Source of the DNA: Rhodobiaceae bacterium | GTDB taxonomy: Bacteria > Pseudomonadota > Alphaproteobacteria > Parvibaculales > Parvibaculaceae | Direction of reading: 5' to 3' | Length of the DNA stretch: 64,000 bases | NCBI GenBank assembly: GCA_003330885.1 | Contig: CP030277.1 | Location: forward strand, 310,001 to 374,000 | In this document: piece by piece, positions 26,976 to 38,124 of the stretch | How positions within the stretch are numbered: position 1 is the stretch's first letter | How the letters are laid out: the number at the start of each line of letters is the position of its first letter | Made by a program: the position numbers and the translations under genes | Notes under the pieces: model-generated | Seen by the model: the letters and a program-made list of their open reading frames with translations, nothing else | The model's database searches: none | Told to the model about the DNA's origin: nothing

Positions 26976-27133
26976 GGATGAACCTCCCAGAAAAGGCACG
27001 CCTGCAGTTTGTTCCCGCAGATGACAGGGGTGCAGGGGTGTCAAATGGACCGGCCGACCACCGGTCCGGTTCCTTGAGCTTCTAATTTAGAGCTTGGCGA
27101 GTGGGGTGCAAGTAGTAGCGCTTGCCCGGCACG

Positions 27134-27412
27134 CTATTTGTTGATGCCCGGCGGTTTCAGGAGAAACAGCACAAGCCAGATCGGCACGATCACCATGGCA
27201 CCGAGCATAAAATGCGGCAGCGCCCAATCAACGGCGCCCGATAGGACAATTCGCATTTTCTCAGGTGTCAGGCCCATATCAGTCAAAAGGTCGGCTGCCT
27301 GGATATCGAGCGCAGACAGGGCCGCCCCAATCGCTACAGAAGCAATTGCGAATTTCACAAGGGCGGCGAGTGCGTTGTACAGCAAGGATGTACCTATGAG
27401 TGATTCGAGCAT
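27134..27412 (-). CDS. Small two-helix inner-membrane protein (DUF6460-like)
   Basis: 92 residues from the ATG at 27412; a longer reading to 27526 would overlap the divergent cupin gene. Two hydrophobic helices (NALAALVKFAIASVAIGAALS and FMLGAMVIVPIWLVLFLL) flank a short loop with DIQAADLL and DWALP. Length, the LVKFAIAS helix and the VIVPIWLVLFLLK end resemble DUF6460 as I recall it, a family of unknown function common in alphaproteobacteria. The 71-base gap to the cupin gene must hold both promoters. A GGACCGG/CCGGTCC inverted repeat lies downstream at 27047-27067 without a U-run. Confidence 0.72.
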   Translation of the reverse strand: MLESLIGTSLLYNALAALVKFAIASVAIGAALSALDIQAADLLTDMGLTPEKMRIVLSGAVDWALPHFMLGAMVIVPIWLVLFLLKPPGINK

Positions 27413-27483
27413 GCACAGTCTAGCGATCCAAGCGACAAGGTACCATCTAGACGAAGTGTGACCTCTCCAAGGGAGTTTGAGCA

Positions 27484-27960
27484 GTGGCAGAAAACCCGAA
27501 AGATAGCTGTTTTTTTTCGGCATCAAGGATCAAGGACATGGAAGAGCGACGCCATGTCCACCAGTACAACGAGAACGCAGTCCGGTTAACCCGAACCCTG
27601 GGTGATCTGGCCGGATTGACCAACATGGGGCTGCATGTTGTCAGGATTGAGCCAGGGCGCGAGACAACCGAATTTCACTATCACGATCAGGACGAAGAGT
27701 TCGTCTACATCATCTCAGGGCAGGGGAAATCTGAACTGGGGGAAGAGGTGTTTGATGTCGGACCCGGCGACGTCCTGCTCTTTCCCAAAGGCGGGCCTGC
27801 CCACGTGATGCGCAATGATGGAGAGGACGACCTCGTTTACCTCATGGGCGGAACAAGATCCCCCATAGATGTGTGCACATACCCAAGACTTCAGCGCCGC
27901 CAGTACAATGTGGGTGGTGTGAAAGAGTGGGCAGACCTGTCAGCTTTTAAGAAGGTTTGA
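27484..27960 (+). CDS. Cupin-domain protein
   Basis: 158 residues from a GTG with AAGGGAG upstream. The cupin motif 1 is FHYHDQDEEFVYIISGQG (FHYHDQDEEF, about 59-68) and motif 2 is GDVLLFPKGGPAHVMRN (about 97-113). The His/His/Glu/His metal set is complete, so it probably binds a divalent metal. DVCTYP and QRRQYNVGG in the tail fit the cupin group annotated as carbohydrate- or epimerase-like. Substrate unknown. It stands alone on the plus strand between two minus-strand genes and ends at a hairpin. Confidence 0.87.
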   Translation: MAENPKDSCFFSASRIKDMEERRHVHQYNENAVRLTRTLGDLAGLTNMGLHVVRIEPGRETTEFHYHDQDEEFVYIISGQGKSELGEEVFDVGPGDVLLFPKGGPAHVMRNDGEDDLVYLMGGTRSPIDVCTYPRLQRRQYNVGGVKEWADLSAFKKV

Positions 27961-27967
27961 CGCGGTG

Positions 27968-27994
27968 CTGGAAGGACGCTGAACGTCCTTCCAG
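27968..27994. terminator. Perfect hairpin between convergent cupin and AsmA genes
   Basis: CTGGAAGGACG (27968-27978) and CGTCCTTCCAG (27984-27994) form an 11-base perfect stem with a 5-base loop, 8 bases after the cupin stop and 24 bases from the AsmA stop. No clear U-run follows on either strand, so it may halt transcription with help or protect both 3' ends. Confidence 0.6.
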
Positions 27995-28017
27995 ACATGT
28001 TTCAGCGCCAGACTTGT

Positions 28018-30075
28018 TTAGCGATTGAATAGGCCGCGAATGGCATCTTCTACCCGTGGTTTTTCTTCCTCGGTGGTTTCGCCAGCTGCGCTGTCGGAAG
28101 ATCCAGATCCGCCGCCCAGAATGCCCTGCAGCAATCCTTTGCCGCCGTCTTCCTTGACGCTGTCAATCACATCTTTGATGCCGTCTGGATTGCTGATGAT
28201 TGCAGCAAGGTCCGGCGTGAAGCTCGGATTGCTCCACGGGCCAGAGATAACGATCGGCACCTCAATACCCTTCACATCACCGGTGCCACCTTGTCCTTCA
28301 AGGGTCGCGGCAAGTTTTGGCTCAACACGGTAGTTGAGAGTTTGCGGAGGCATACTCACCGTCCCTTTGCCGGTGACGCGGACGAGCGGGCTCAACATCT
28401 TGAGGTCATTGTTTGTCAGAACGCCATTGGTGATGGTGAAGGTCCCGCCAAGCTCAGAAAAGTCAGTGCTCTGCGCCCCGCCAGATTCCCATCCGCTGGT
28501 GGCCGCCGCGAAAACATTGCGTGAGAGCTGAGCGATGTTGATCCCTCGAATGGCGCCGTCCGCGAACGTCACGGCACCTGAACCGTTCAGGGCACTCATC
28601 ATGGCCTTTTGGCTTTTCCCGCGCGTCGTAACATTCACATTGAATGACCCCAGTCCTTCCAGGCGCTCAAAGCCAGCAGCGTCCTTAAGGAAGGGATAGG
28701 CAGATAGACCATTCAAGTTGAAGTTGGCACCTACCGATGGCGTGGTGCCAGATCCATCAAGGACCAGCTGACCAACACCTGCACCTTCGTAAAGAGCGAG
28801 TTCTGTAAGTTTTGCGGTCAGTTTGCCGCCGGCCATCAGCACATCCAGGGCGCTTTTCCCAATGGTGAGATCCTGGAACAGGATTTCGCCAACGCTAAGG
28901 TCAAGGTCTGCATCAATCGCTTTCAGGCCCGACAGATCGATCGGGGCATCGCTCCATCCAGAAGCCGCCGCGCTTCCGCCGCTGCCGCCTCCACCGGTGG
29001 GTGCAGCTTGACCATCAGAAGGGCTGCTTTCGCTCCCTCCCGCCAGATAAACATTGGCATCGAGCCGATCAAGCGCCAGAGCGCCGGTGAGCTTCGGTCG
29101 CGTTCTGCCAGCATCAACTGCCAGGTCGCCTGTGCCATTCATGCCGTCAAACGCGAGCGTTGCGCCGGTGAAGGAATATTTGTCGCCAACGACAGCAACA
29201 GTGCCCTTCAATTCAAGCGCGCCAAACCCGTCTCCTGGCGCCATTGGCTGGCCGGCCCAGGCGGCGAGATCGCGAACCGATGGAATGCTAAGAGATGTCG
29301 GCCCATTGATTGTGAGCACCGGGCTTATCTTGCCATTGCCATCGAAGCTTGCGGTCACTTTCGGAGCAGTGATTTTGAGGCTGAGATCTGAGGCGTCGCC
29401 AACGGAGAAAGCGCGCGGTTCAGCCACATCCAGGCTTAGGTCAACAGTGTCGCCATTCCAAACGACCGATCCGTCGAGGCCGAGCGGGGCATCAAGGCTC
29501 GGTAGCGATACATCAAGATTGATGTCACTGGCTTCGTAGGTCTCGCTGGTTGCAAGGTTTGAGTATTTGACTGAGCCATCAATCAGAGAGATTTCTCCAA
29601 GTTGAATGTCCGTGACTTGGGGCGTAAACCCGCCTTCGTCACCTGCAGGTGATGGCTCTGCGGTTGGGGCAGGTGCGCTCTGTGCCGGCACGTCGAACAC
29701 CCAATTGCCCACACCTTGCCTGTTCACAGCGAGGTCAATCTCTGGACGGCGCATAATGAAGCGATCCAGCGCGACTTCGCCCCGGATCAGCGGAAAGATT
29801 TTCAGGACGATTTCCAGCTGTTCCATCTTCGCCATATGGGGCGATGAGGCCCAAGACGCATTCTGGAATGTGACATCGTTCACGCTTACCGCTAGGCGGG
29901 GCAAAAACGAGAGGCTGATGTCGCCATCAATCGTGAGATCTCGCCCTGTTTGTTCCTTCACGAGAGCAGCGATTTGCGGTTTGTAGCTCTCCACCGGAAT
30001 AAAGGAAGGTGCGGCGAACAGAACGCCGACGATGAGCAAAACAAGAACGACGAGAAAAGATAGAAAGCGTGACAT
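28018..30075 (-). CDS. AsmA-family envelope protein
   Basis: 685 residues from the ATG at 30075 with GAGGGG upstream. An N-terminal transmembrane anchor (FLSFLVVLVLLIVGVLFAA) is followed by PSFIPVESYKPQIAALVKEQTGRDL, the AsmA start. There is a long beta-rich periplasmic body and a C-terminal segment LNYRVEPKLAATL followed by GIEVPIVISGPWSNPSFTPDL, the AsmA_2 hallmark. AsmA-like proteins belong to the bridge-like lipid-transfer group (TamB, YhdP) and affect outer-membrane lipid supply. A Gly/Ser-rich stretch (GGGGSGGSAAASG, mid-protein) splits the body. Monocistronic by position. Confidence 0.92.
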   Translation of the reverse strand: MSRFLSFLVVLVLLIVGVLFAAPSFIPVESYKPQIAALVKEQTGRDLTIDGDISLSFLPRLAVSVNDVTFQNASWASSPHMAKMEQLEIVLKIFPLIRGEVALDRFIMRRPEIDLAVNRQGVGNWVFDVPAQSAPAPTAEPSPAGDEGGFTPQVTDIQLGEISLIDGSVKYSNLATSETYEASDINLDVSLPSLDAPLGLDGSVVWNGDTVDLSLDVAEPRAFSVGDASDLSLKITAPKVTASFDGNGKISPVLTINGPTSLSIPSVRDLAAWAGQPMAPGDGFGALELKGTVAVVGDKYSFTGATLAFDGMNGTGDLAVDAGRTRPKLTGALALDRLDANVYLAGGSESSPSDGQAAPTGGGGSGGSAAASGWSDAPIDLSGLKAIDADLDLSVGEILFQDLTIGKSALDVLMAGGKLTAKLTELALYEGAGVGQLVLDGSGTTPSVGANFNLNGLSAYPFLKDAAGFERLEGLGSFNVNVTTRGKSQKAMMSALNGSGAVTFADGAIRGINIAQLSRNVFAAATSGWESGGAQSTDFSELGGTFTITNGVLTNNDLKMLSPLVRVTGKGTVSMPPQTLNYRVEPKLAATLEGQGGTGDVKGIEVPIVISGPWSNPSFTPDLAAIISNPDGIKDVIDSVKEDGGKGLLQGILGGGSGSSDSAAGETTEEEKPRVEDAIRGLFNR

Positions 30076-30618
30076 GAAGCCCCTCAATGTCTTGGCTGTA
30101 AGATGCGCAGTCTGAAGATTAAGTGTGGCGGAAAAATGATCTCGATACACCTGCACCTGATCAAGGGATGCGGCTTTTCGGTCACATTGATGTCAAAATC
30201 AAATTTGTGAAGCGCGGTGCTCTTGGTTTCGGCTGTAAAGAGCGTATCTTGACCTGATCGACGGGCACATTTCAGCCCAGCGCAGCAGCAGACCTCAATT
30301 GAGGGATGTAGCATCGGATACAGAAAAGGCTCCAGCATGGAACCGGTAGTGAAAATTCCGAACCACCTCTACGTCGGCCTCTGATTTAGTTCTGAGCCGC
30401 GGGGACCTCCTTCACATATTTCGAAGGATATGCCCAAAGCTTGCCGACAAGAGGGCAAACGATCACTCCAAGCCGTTGGCTGGAGCGGCGTCCCGTCTGC
30501 GCAACTGCCCGTAAGGGCACTTCTCAATAGAAATATTTGAGCCTGACTAATGCGATCTTTGTGATCGGTCATGGCTCTTTTGGTTAGGAGCGTTTTCCGT
30601 CTGGGAAACGAAAATACT
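30076..30618. other. 543-base intergenic region
   Basis: Divergent region between the AsmA and ABC-exporter genes. Short frames here have no SD or family match, so I call no gene. Visible structure: a perfect 12-base palindrome CCTCAATTGAGG (30293-30304) and a near-perfect hairpin CGTTTTCC/GGGAAACG at 30590-30609 just before the chosen ABC start. The latter resembles part of the GCGTTTTC intergenic repeats. The length suggests regulated promoters for one or both neighbours. Confidence 0.5.
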
Positions 30619-32421
30619 ATGAAACGTCCTGTCTCAGCTCGTCAGGTAGCTTCGTTTATCTGGTTCTACTGGCGTCGCCAGGGCCTCTGGTTTTTCCTGC
30701 TTATGGTGGGGCTGGTGGTCAATGTTGCCATCGACATCTTGTTCCCGGTTGTCTCGGGTTATTTGGTCGATGCGATCTCAACTGCAGACGTACCACCAAC
30801 GCCCGATCAGGTTGATACGGCGATATGGGCTGCGGTGTTGTTTGTTGGCCAGAGCGTGGTGTTTTTCACAGCGCAGCGCCTGAAGTTTCGTCTCTGGATG
30901 CATTTTGCCGCCCGAGTGATGCGCGACATCATCACGGAAGGGTTTGCTCGTGTACAGCGCTACCCGGCCAATTGGCATGAAAGCTCGCACGCTGGCGCAA
31001 CCGTCCGGAAGCTGACCCGTGGCATGTGGGCCTACGACACCATTGCAGACACAGCCTATGCTGCGTTGCTTCCAGCTGCCCTCATGCTTGTCGGTATCTT
31101 GGTGATCCTTGGCTGGCGATGGCCGATGGTGGGGCTGATGGCGGGGGTCACCAGTGTTTTATACGTCGCTGTGACAGCCTGGCTTGCTGTTCGACATTTG
31201 CCGGACCGTCATCGCGCGCATATGGACGCAGATAGTGAAGTAGGGGCCCAGGTGGCCGATGCCATCACCTGCAACTCTGTCGTTAAGAGCTTTGGCACAG
31301 AGGAACGCGAGGATGCACGGCTCGTGTCTCTTGTCGATCTTTGGCGGGGCAAGGCGGTGAATGCTTGGGCGATGATGGAGAACCTCCTCATCGTTCAAAA
31401 TGTTGCCTCTGTTGTCCTTGTGGCCGGGATTGTCGGCCTGATAGTGGCTGAGTGGGCCGCAGGGCGCGCAAGTACGGGTGATATTGTTTTTGGGCTGATG
31501 TCTTACCTTATGATCAATGCCTACCTGCGGGATATGGGATACCATCTGCAGAACCTGCAACAGGGTGTGTCCGAGATTGAAGATCTGGTGGCTTTCCACG
31601 AACTCCCCATGGAACCGGCCGTCAAGAGGGGCGCGCCTGCGCTTGATCTGACTGCAGGGGCGATCGACTTTGACCAGGTCGGCTTCTTCTATCCGCGCAA
31701 GGATCAGGCGGTCTACTCCAACCTGTCTTTGGAAATCAAAGCAGGCGAGAAGATCGCTCTCGTTGGCAAATCAGGGTCCGGCAAGAGCACCTTCGTGAAG
31801 CTGCTACAGCGTCTTTATGATCTGGACACTGGCAAGGTGCTGATTGACGGGCAGGACATTGCGACGGTTGATCCTGTTAGTTTGCGCCGGGCGGTGTCGG
31901 TAGTGCCTCAGGAGCCGCTTCTGTTCCACCGGAGCCTCGGGGAAAACATTTCTTATGCAAACCCTGATGCGACAGAGGCTGATGTGATGAAGGCGGCGCG
32001 TCTGGCACGTGCCGATGAATTCATCGGGGCGCTGCCGGATGGCCTTGGCACGATGGTGGGCGAGCGCGGCGTGAAGCTCTCCGGTGGCGAGCGTCAGCGG
32101 GTGGCCATTGCCCGGGCATTCTTGGCCGATGCACCGATCCTCGTGCTCGACGAAGCAACGTCCAGTCTGGATGTTGTGACCGAAGCCGCTGTACAGGAAG
32201 CCATGGAAGACCTGATGAGCGGTCGGACGACCATCATCATCGCGCACCGTCTGTCGACGGTCCGGCAGGTCGACCGGGTTCTTGTCTTTGAGGATGGAAA
32301 GATCGTTGAAGATGGTGCCTATGACGAGCTGGCCAATCGGGAAGGCGGCTATCTTGCCCGTTTCCATGCAGTTCAGTCGTCAGAGGATCTAAGTCCTGCG
32401 CTGGAGGAGGATGGATCGTAA
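30619..32421 (+). CDS. ABC exporter, fused permease-ATPase
   Basis: 600 residues from the ATG at 30619; an in-frame ATG at 30571 adds 16 residues, but a hairpin lies in that segment and no SD precedes it. A six-helix transmembrane domain (about 15-320) precedes the ATPase: Walker A GKSGSGKST (383-391), signature LSGGERQR, Walker B ILVLDEATSSLD and the H-loop IAHRLST. One half-transporter must dimerise. The family covers lipid A, peptide, drug and heavy-metal-tolerance exporters; the substrate is not evident. Acetoacetyl-CoA synthetase follows after 52 bases. Confidence 0.92.
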   Translation: MKRPVSARQVASFIWFYWRRQGLWFFLLMVGLVVNVAIDILFPVVSGYLVDAISTADVPPTPDQVDTAIWAAVLFVGQSVVFFTAQRLKFRLWMHFAARVMRDIITEGFARVQRYPANWHESSHAGATVRKLTRGMWAYDTIADTAYAALLPAALMLVGILVILGWRWPMVGLMAGVTSVLYVAVTAWLAVRHLPDRHRAHMDADSEVGAQVADAITCNSVVKSFGTEEREDARLVSLVDLWRGKAVNAWAMMENLLIVQNVASVVLVAGIVGLIVAEWAAGRASTGDIVFGLMSYLMINAYLRDMGYHLQNLQQGVSEIEDLVAFHELPMEPAVKRGAPALDLTAGAIDFDQVGFFYPRKDQAVYSNLSLEIKAGEKIALVGKSGSGKSTFVKLLQRLYDLDTGKVLIDGQDIATVDPVSLRRAVSVVPQEPLLFHRSLGENISYANPDATEADVMKAARLARADEFIGALPDGLGTMVGERGVKLSGGERQRVAIARAFLADAPILVLDEATSSLDVVTEAAVQEAMEDLMSGRTTIIIAHRLSTVRQVDRVLVFEDGKIVEDGAYDELANREGGYLARFHAVQSSEDLSPALEEDGS

Positions 32422-32473
32422 GACCCTGCCTCCGGGACTTGAAGGATTGGGGGGTGCGGCTTAAAAGCTGAGT

Positions 32474-34443
<1,970 letters not shown>

Positions 34444-34447
<4 letters not shown>

Positions 34448-36657
34448 TCCTGCAACACTTGTGTTGAAGGAAAGGTGAGCTCAACGATCGTCCCATCACC
34501 CGGCGAGGAAACGATGGACAGCGCACCTCTGTTAGCTTCCGTCAGCGCTTTGGCGAGCGGAAGCCCGAGTCCCGTCCCTTTTTTGCCGTGAATGACAGCG
34601 CTGCGGGCCTGGCCGAAGGGGGCAAAGGCGCGCGACAGGTCTTCGTCCGACATGCCAATGCCGGTATCCTGGACCGTGATAACAAGGTCGCCATCCTTCG
34701 ACAGGGACGACACCACACCCACTTGGCCTCCGGGGCGCGTGAACTTGACCGCGTTGGACAAGAGGTTGAGCAGAATTTGGGTCAGGCTGCGCTTATCAGC
34801 GACGAGGCCCGGCAGATGCTCATCAATCTGCGCGCGAATGGAAATGCGCTCATCCGCAGCGCTCGGCTTCACCATATTGACGCACTGATCCACAATGCTC
34901 GCAATGTCTACCTGTTCAAACTCTGGCTCAAATTTTCCTGCTTCGACTTTGGAGAGATCCAGCAGATCGTTGATGAGACTGAGCAGCAGCTCGCCACTGT
35001 CGTGAATATCACCCGCATAGGTGAGATATTTCTCATGCCCTAAAGACCCGTAATGTTCATCGCGCATAATTTCGGAAAAACCGATGATCGCATTGAGTGG
35101 CGTACGCAGCTCGTGGGCAACTGAGGCAAGGAAATCAGACTTCTGTGTGTTGGCCGATGTCGCCTTTGAGAGCGCATCACGCAGCTCTGCCTCCACCTGT
35201 TTGGCGGGCGTAATGTCTCTGAGGGCGGCTGTAAATGCAGCGCCAGCATAATCGCTGCCAAGGGGCTGGATAACCAACAGCAAACACCGACCAGGCTCGC
35301 CGCGTGTGATGACCTCTAAGCCGTTATCATAGGCTGTTGCGAAGCCCGTTTCTTTAAGGCTTGCGATATAGTCGCGCACCCGAGGCTGATCCGGCGTACG
35401 AAAGGCGAGTTCCAGAAGGTCGCCTTGTGGGGTGCCAAGGATCTGTTCTGCTTCCGCGTTAGCGCGAATGACCTGACCGGCATCATCTAGCATCAGAACG
35501 CCGTCGGTGACTGAGCTGAGCAGCGTATCTGGATCGGACGTTTGAGCCATCGGCGCAACCATCTCTGCAGAATGCGTATCAACATGGTCAGCGGACGTGA
35601 CGACCCGCGCGACACCATTCCATCCAGCGAAACTTCCGTGGCTGTCGTGCAAGGGAAGGGCGCTGAGCAACAGGTGGATCACATCTCCATCAGCGCTGGG
35701 CCACAGGAGGTCTTCATCCCGCCAGGGAGCGTTTGAGGACAGGGCTACTGTTAAATCAGCGCTCGGTCCAAGACCGAAGCTCTGCACCACATCAGACCAT
35801 TTTTTGCCGATAAGAGCGTCGGCCCGCATGCCAGTGGCGGCATGCACGCCGGGGCTCATGCGCGTGAAGGTCAGGTCTTTATCAAGCCGCCATTGGAAAT
35901 CGCTAACAAGGTCGAGCATGGCCTGCATCTTCGTCCGATCGGCGTCTGCTGCCTTCTCCAATACGCGCCGGTCGCCAATATCCCTAAAGAGACCAAGGAG
36001 CGCTTGGCTGTCTGTATCTGGGTCGTGCACCCGCCGCAGAGTGATGCGGTGGGGTCGGTCTCCGTGACGGGTCTTTAGGTGCAGAGACTTGCTAACGGTC
36101 CCATTGCGCACAGCGCGCGCAATGAGCGGCAAAGCATCGTCGTCGGAGGGAAGCAATGCCGCAAGGCCTCCTTGTCGCAGCCGGGTCCCGAAAATACGCT
36201 CGGCTTCAATGTTTTGATGCAGGAGCAACCCATCCGTACCGAAGAGAACCATGGGCAGCGGCGCTTCCTGAACCATTTCACCAAAGCGAGAAAACCCGGC
36301 GAGCTGTTCAGACGTATCCGACCGGACAATAAGGAGAAGTCCCGGCCGACCATCATCCAGAGCGGAGGGGTAACAGGTGCAAACAGTCCATCGGTTTTCG
36401 GTGGCAAGGTGCAATTCGAGCTTGGCTGTAAGGGGCGCGCCCTCATCAAAGCCAGTGGCCAGCCTGTCGAGCTTCAAAGTGGCTGGATCGTCCGGATCGA
36501 AGTCCAGCTCAATCAGATCCAGCAGGCTGTCTTCGCCCCAGAAGGCGACGGCAGCCGGATTGCCCCATGCGATGCGGCGGCGTGCGACGTCCCAAAGCCA
36601 GGCGGGATCGGGAGAACCCACAAGATCTTCAATACTCAAACTGGACGCGGCGCTCAC
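34444..36657 (-). CDS. PAS-domain sensor histidine kinase (hybrid-less, cytoplasmic)
   Basis: 737 residues with no transmembrane segment, so a soluble sensor. Several PAS-like repeats occupy the first 480 residues ([53 protein letters not shown]). Then comes the HisKA dimerisation box [18 protein letters not shown] (catalytic His near residue 513) and the HATPase domain with [17 protein letters not shown] and [12 protein letters not shown]. No receiver domain is attached and no response regulator gene lies nearby, so its partner is encoded elsewhere. An orphan kinase of this kind is often a redox or metabolic sensor. Confidence 0.93.
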
Positions 36658-36848
36658 ACATTTCTCCCGGGTCGGCGAGCATCACGTAATGCCGCCATAC
36701 CTGCCATACCCGATGGCAGGGTCAATTGTCTCAAGAGCCGGACCGCCGCGATCCGACACTCTTTGCAACCCTAGCCTAGCGTTTAAACTGGGATGAGGTC
36801 CAGCGCAGGCGGTTAAGGGAATTCCGGCCAATCAGACCAAAAGCGTCC

Positions 36849-37064
36849 CTATTTTTTCTTCTTTTTCTTGGGCGCAGATTGCCGTGCAATATTTGCTGCC
36901 TCGACGATTTCAGCAGCAATCTCTTCGGCCTCGTCTGGCATGAAGTCCATCGGCAGCTCAAACTGGGAAGTTCTAAAGAACAGGCGAACCATGCCCTCAG
37001 AGGTCGGCCCGATCTGAATTTCGCCGCTCTCGTCTGTTTCTTTATTAATACCCGACCCGCTCAT
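36849..37064 (-). CDS. Small acidic protein with poly-lysine tail (DUF6324-like)
   Basis: 71 residues from the ATG at 37064, which overlaps the hydrolase stop by 4 bases (ATGA). The core IQIGPTSEGMVRLFFRTSQF, then ELPMDFMPDEAEEIAAEIVEAA, matches what I recall of DUF6324, a short alphaproteobacterial family of unknown function. The C-terminus ends in six Lys in a row (APKKKKKK), giving a strongly basic tail on an otherwise acidic protein. Overlap with the hydrolase suggests translational coupling. Confidence 0.72.
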   Translation of the reverse strand: MSGSGINKETDESGEIQIGPTSEGMVRLFFRTSQFELPMDFMPDEAEEIAAEIVEAANIARQSAPKKKKKK

Positions 37065-37981
37065 GTTCTGCTTACCTCTGATGCTTCTGGCACCGGCCTG
37101 TCGGTTAACCATGCTTCCAGCATAGCATTCACCGTTTGGGGTGCCTCCTGTTGGACCCAGTGTGACACATTGGGGAGATATCTGAGGGTGAAATCCTCCA
37201 CCAGATCTTCCGTGCCATAAGTCAGTTCTTTTCCCAATGCCGCATCTTCCTCGCCCCAGACCATCAAGGTGGGTGTTTTGACGTTAGGAGGGTTTTCCCA
37301 GACGTCTTTTAACGGATTGCTGCGAAACGATGCCCGGTAGTAATTGATCATGGCCTTCATCGCGCCCGGAATGAGGGCGTTCTGTTTGTAATGCTCAAGA
37401 ACCTCAGGGCCAAAATTCGTCTGGTCGATGGCCATATTCGAAAAGGCATCTCCAATGGCTTGCGCCCCGCGGAGGGTCATGAGTTTCTCCGGCAGCCAGG
37501 GGATCTGAAAAAAGAAGATGTACCAGGACTTCTTCAACTGCGCCCAGCCGGAGACGTTTTTCATGAACTGTGTTGGGTGGGGTAGGTTCATCACCACGAA
37601 CCGCTCCAGCGGACGGGCCTCGGTCAGCACAAAACTCCAGCCGATGGCGCCACCCCAGTCGTGGGTCATGAGTGTTATCGGTCCGGTAATTCCCTGGGCA
37701 CGTGCCGCATCGATTAAACCCGCAACGTCTGCAATCAGATGGGTGATGTTGTAATCGGCCACCTTGGGTGGCCGTGAACTCTGACCATAGCCGCGCAGAT
37801 TGGGCGCCCAGACCGTATAGCCAAGTTCGGCCAAAAGCGGCATCTGGAATCGCCAGGAATGCTTGCTCTCTGGAAATCCATGGAGGAGAAGCGCGAATTT
37901 GTCTCCCGAACCGCAAATATCTGTCTCAAAAGTAAGGCCGTTCGCCTCAATCATACGTGTCGTGATGGGTGTTTCACTCAT
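37061..37981 (-). CDS. Alpha/beta hydrolase, epoxide-hydrolase/haloalkane-dehalogenase type
   Basis: 306 residues from the ATG at 37981, with AGGAGGA upstream. The oxyanion motif is LLLHGFPESKHSW (about 31-43), and the nucleophile is Asp D108 in THDWGGAIGW, which points to epoxide hydrolase or dehalogenase rather than an esterase. The general-base His is in NVSHWVQQEAP. A cap domain lies between, including SGWAQLKKSWYIFFFQIPWLPE (in parts). Substrate unknown. The stop overlaps the start of the DUF6324-like gene. Confidence 0.9.
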   Translation of the reverse strand: MSETPITTRMIEANGLTFETDICGSGDKFALLLHGFPESKHSWRFQMPLLAELGYTVWAPNLRGYGQSSRPPKVADYNITHLIADVAGLIDAARAQGITGPITLMTHDWGGAIGWSFVLTEARPLERFVVMNLPHPTQFMKNVSGWAQLKKSWYIFFFQIPWLPEKLMTLRGAQAIGDAFSNMAIDQTNFGPEVLEHYKQNALIPGAMKAMINYYRASFRSNPLKDVWENPPNVKTPTLMVWGEEDAALGKELTYGTEDLVEDFTLRYLPNVSHWVQQEAPQTVNAMLEAWLTDRPVPEASEVSRT

Positions 37982-38124
37982 GGCCTTCCTCCTGCGGCCC
38001 GGACTATATGCGATCATTGCGCCGCCTGACAGGGGCGATAAACCGGGTTAGGGTAGCACCCAATAGAGGCTGAGCTGGCGGCGGGGGCCGCAGCGAAGAG
38101 CACGAAGGCCAAAGAGGGGAAGAC

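Noticed and set aside
30084-30572. Two minus-strand frames of 84 and 67 codons in the AsmA-ABC gap
   Set aside because: No SD, no recognisable family, atypical composition (Cys-rich, Pro-rich). Treated as non-coding.
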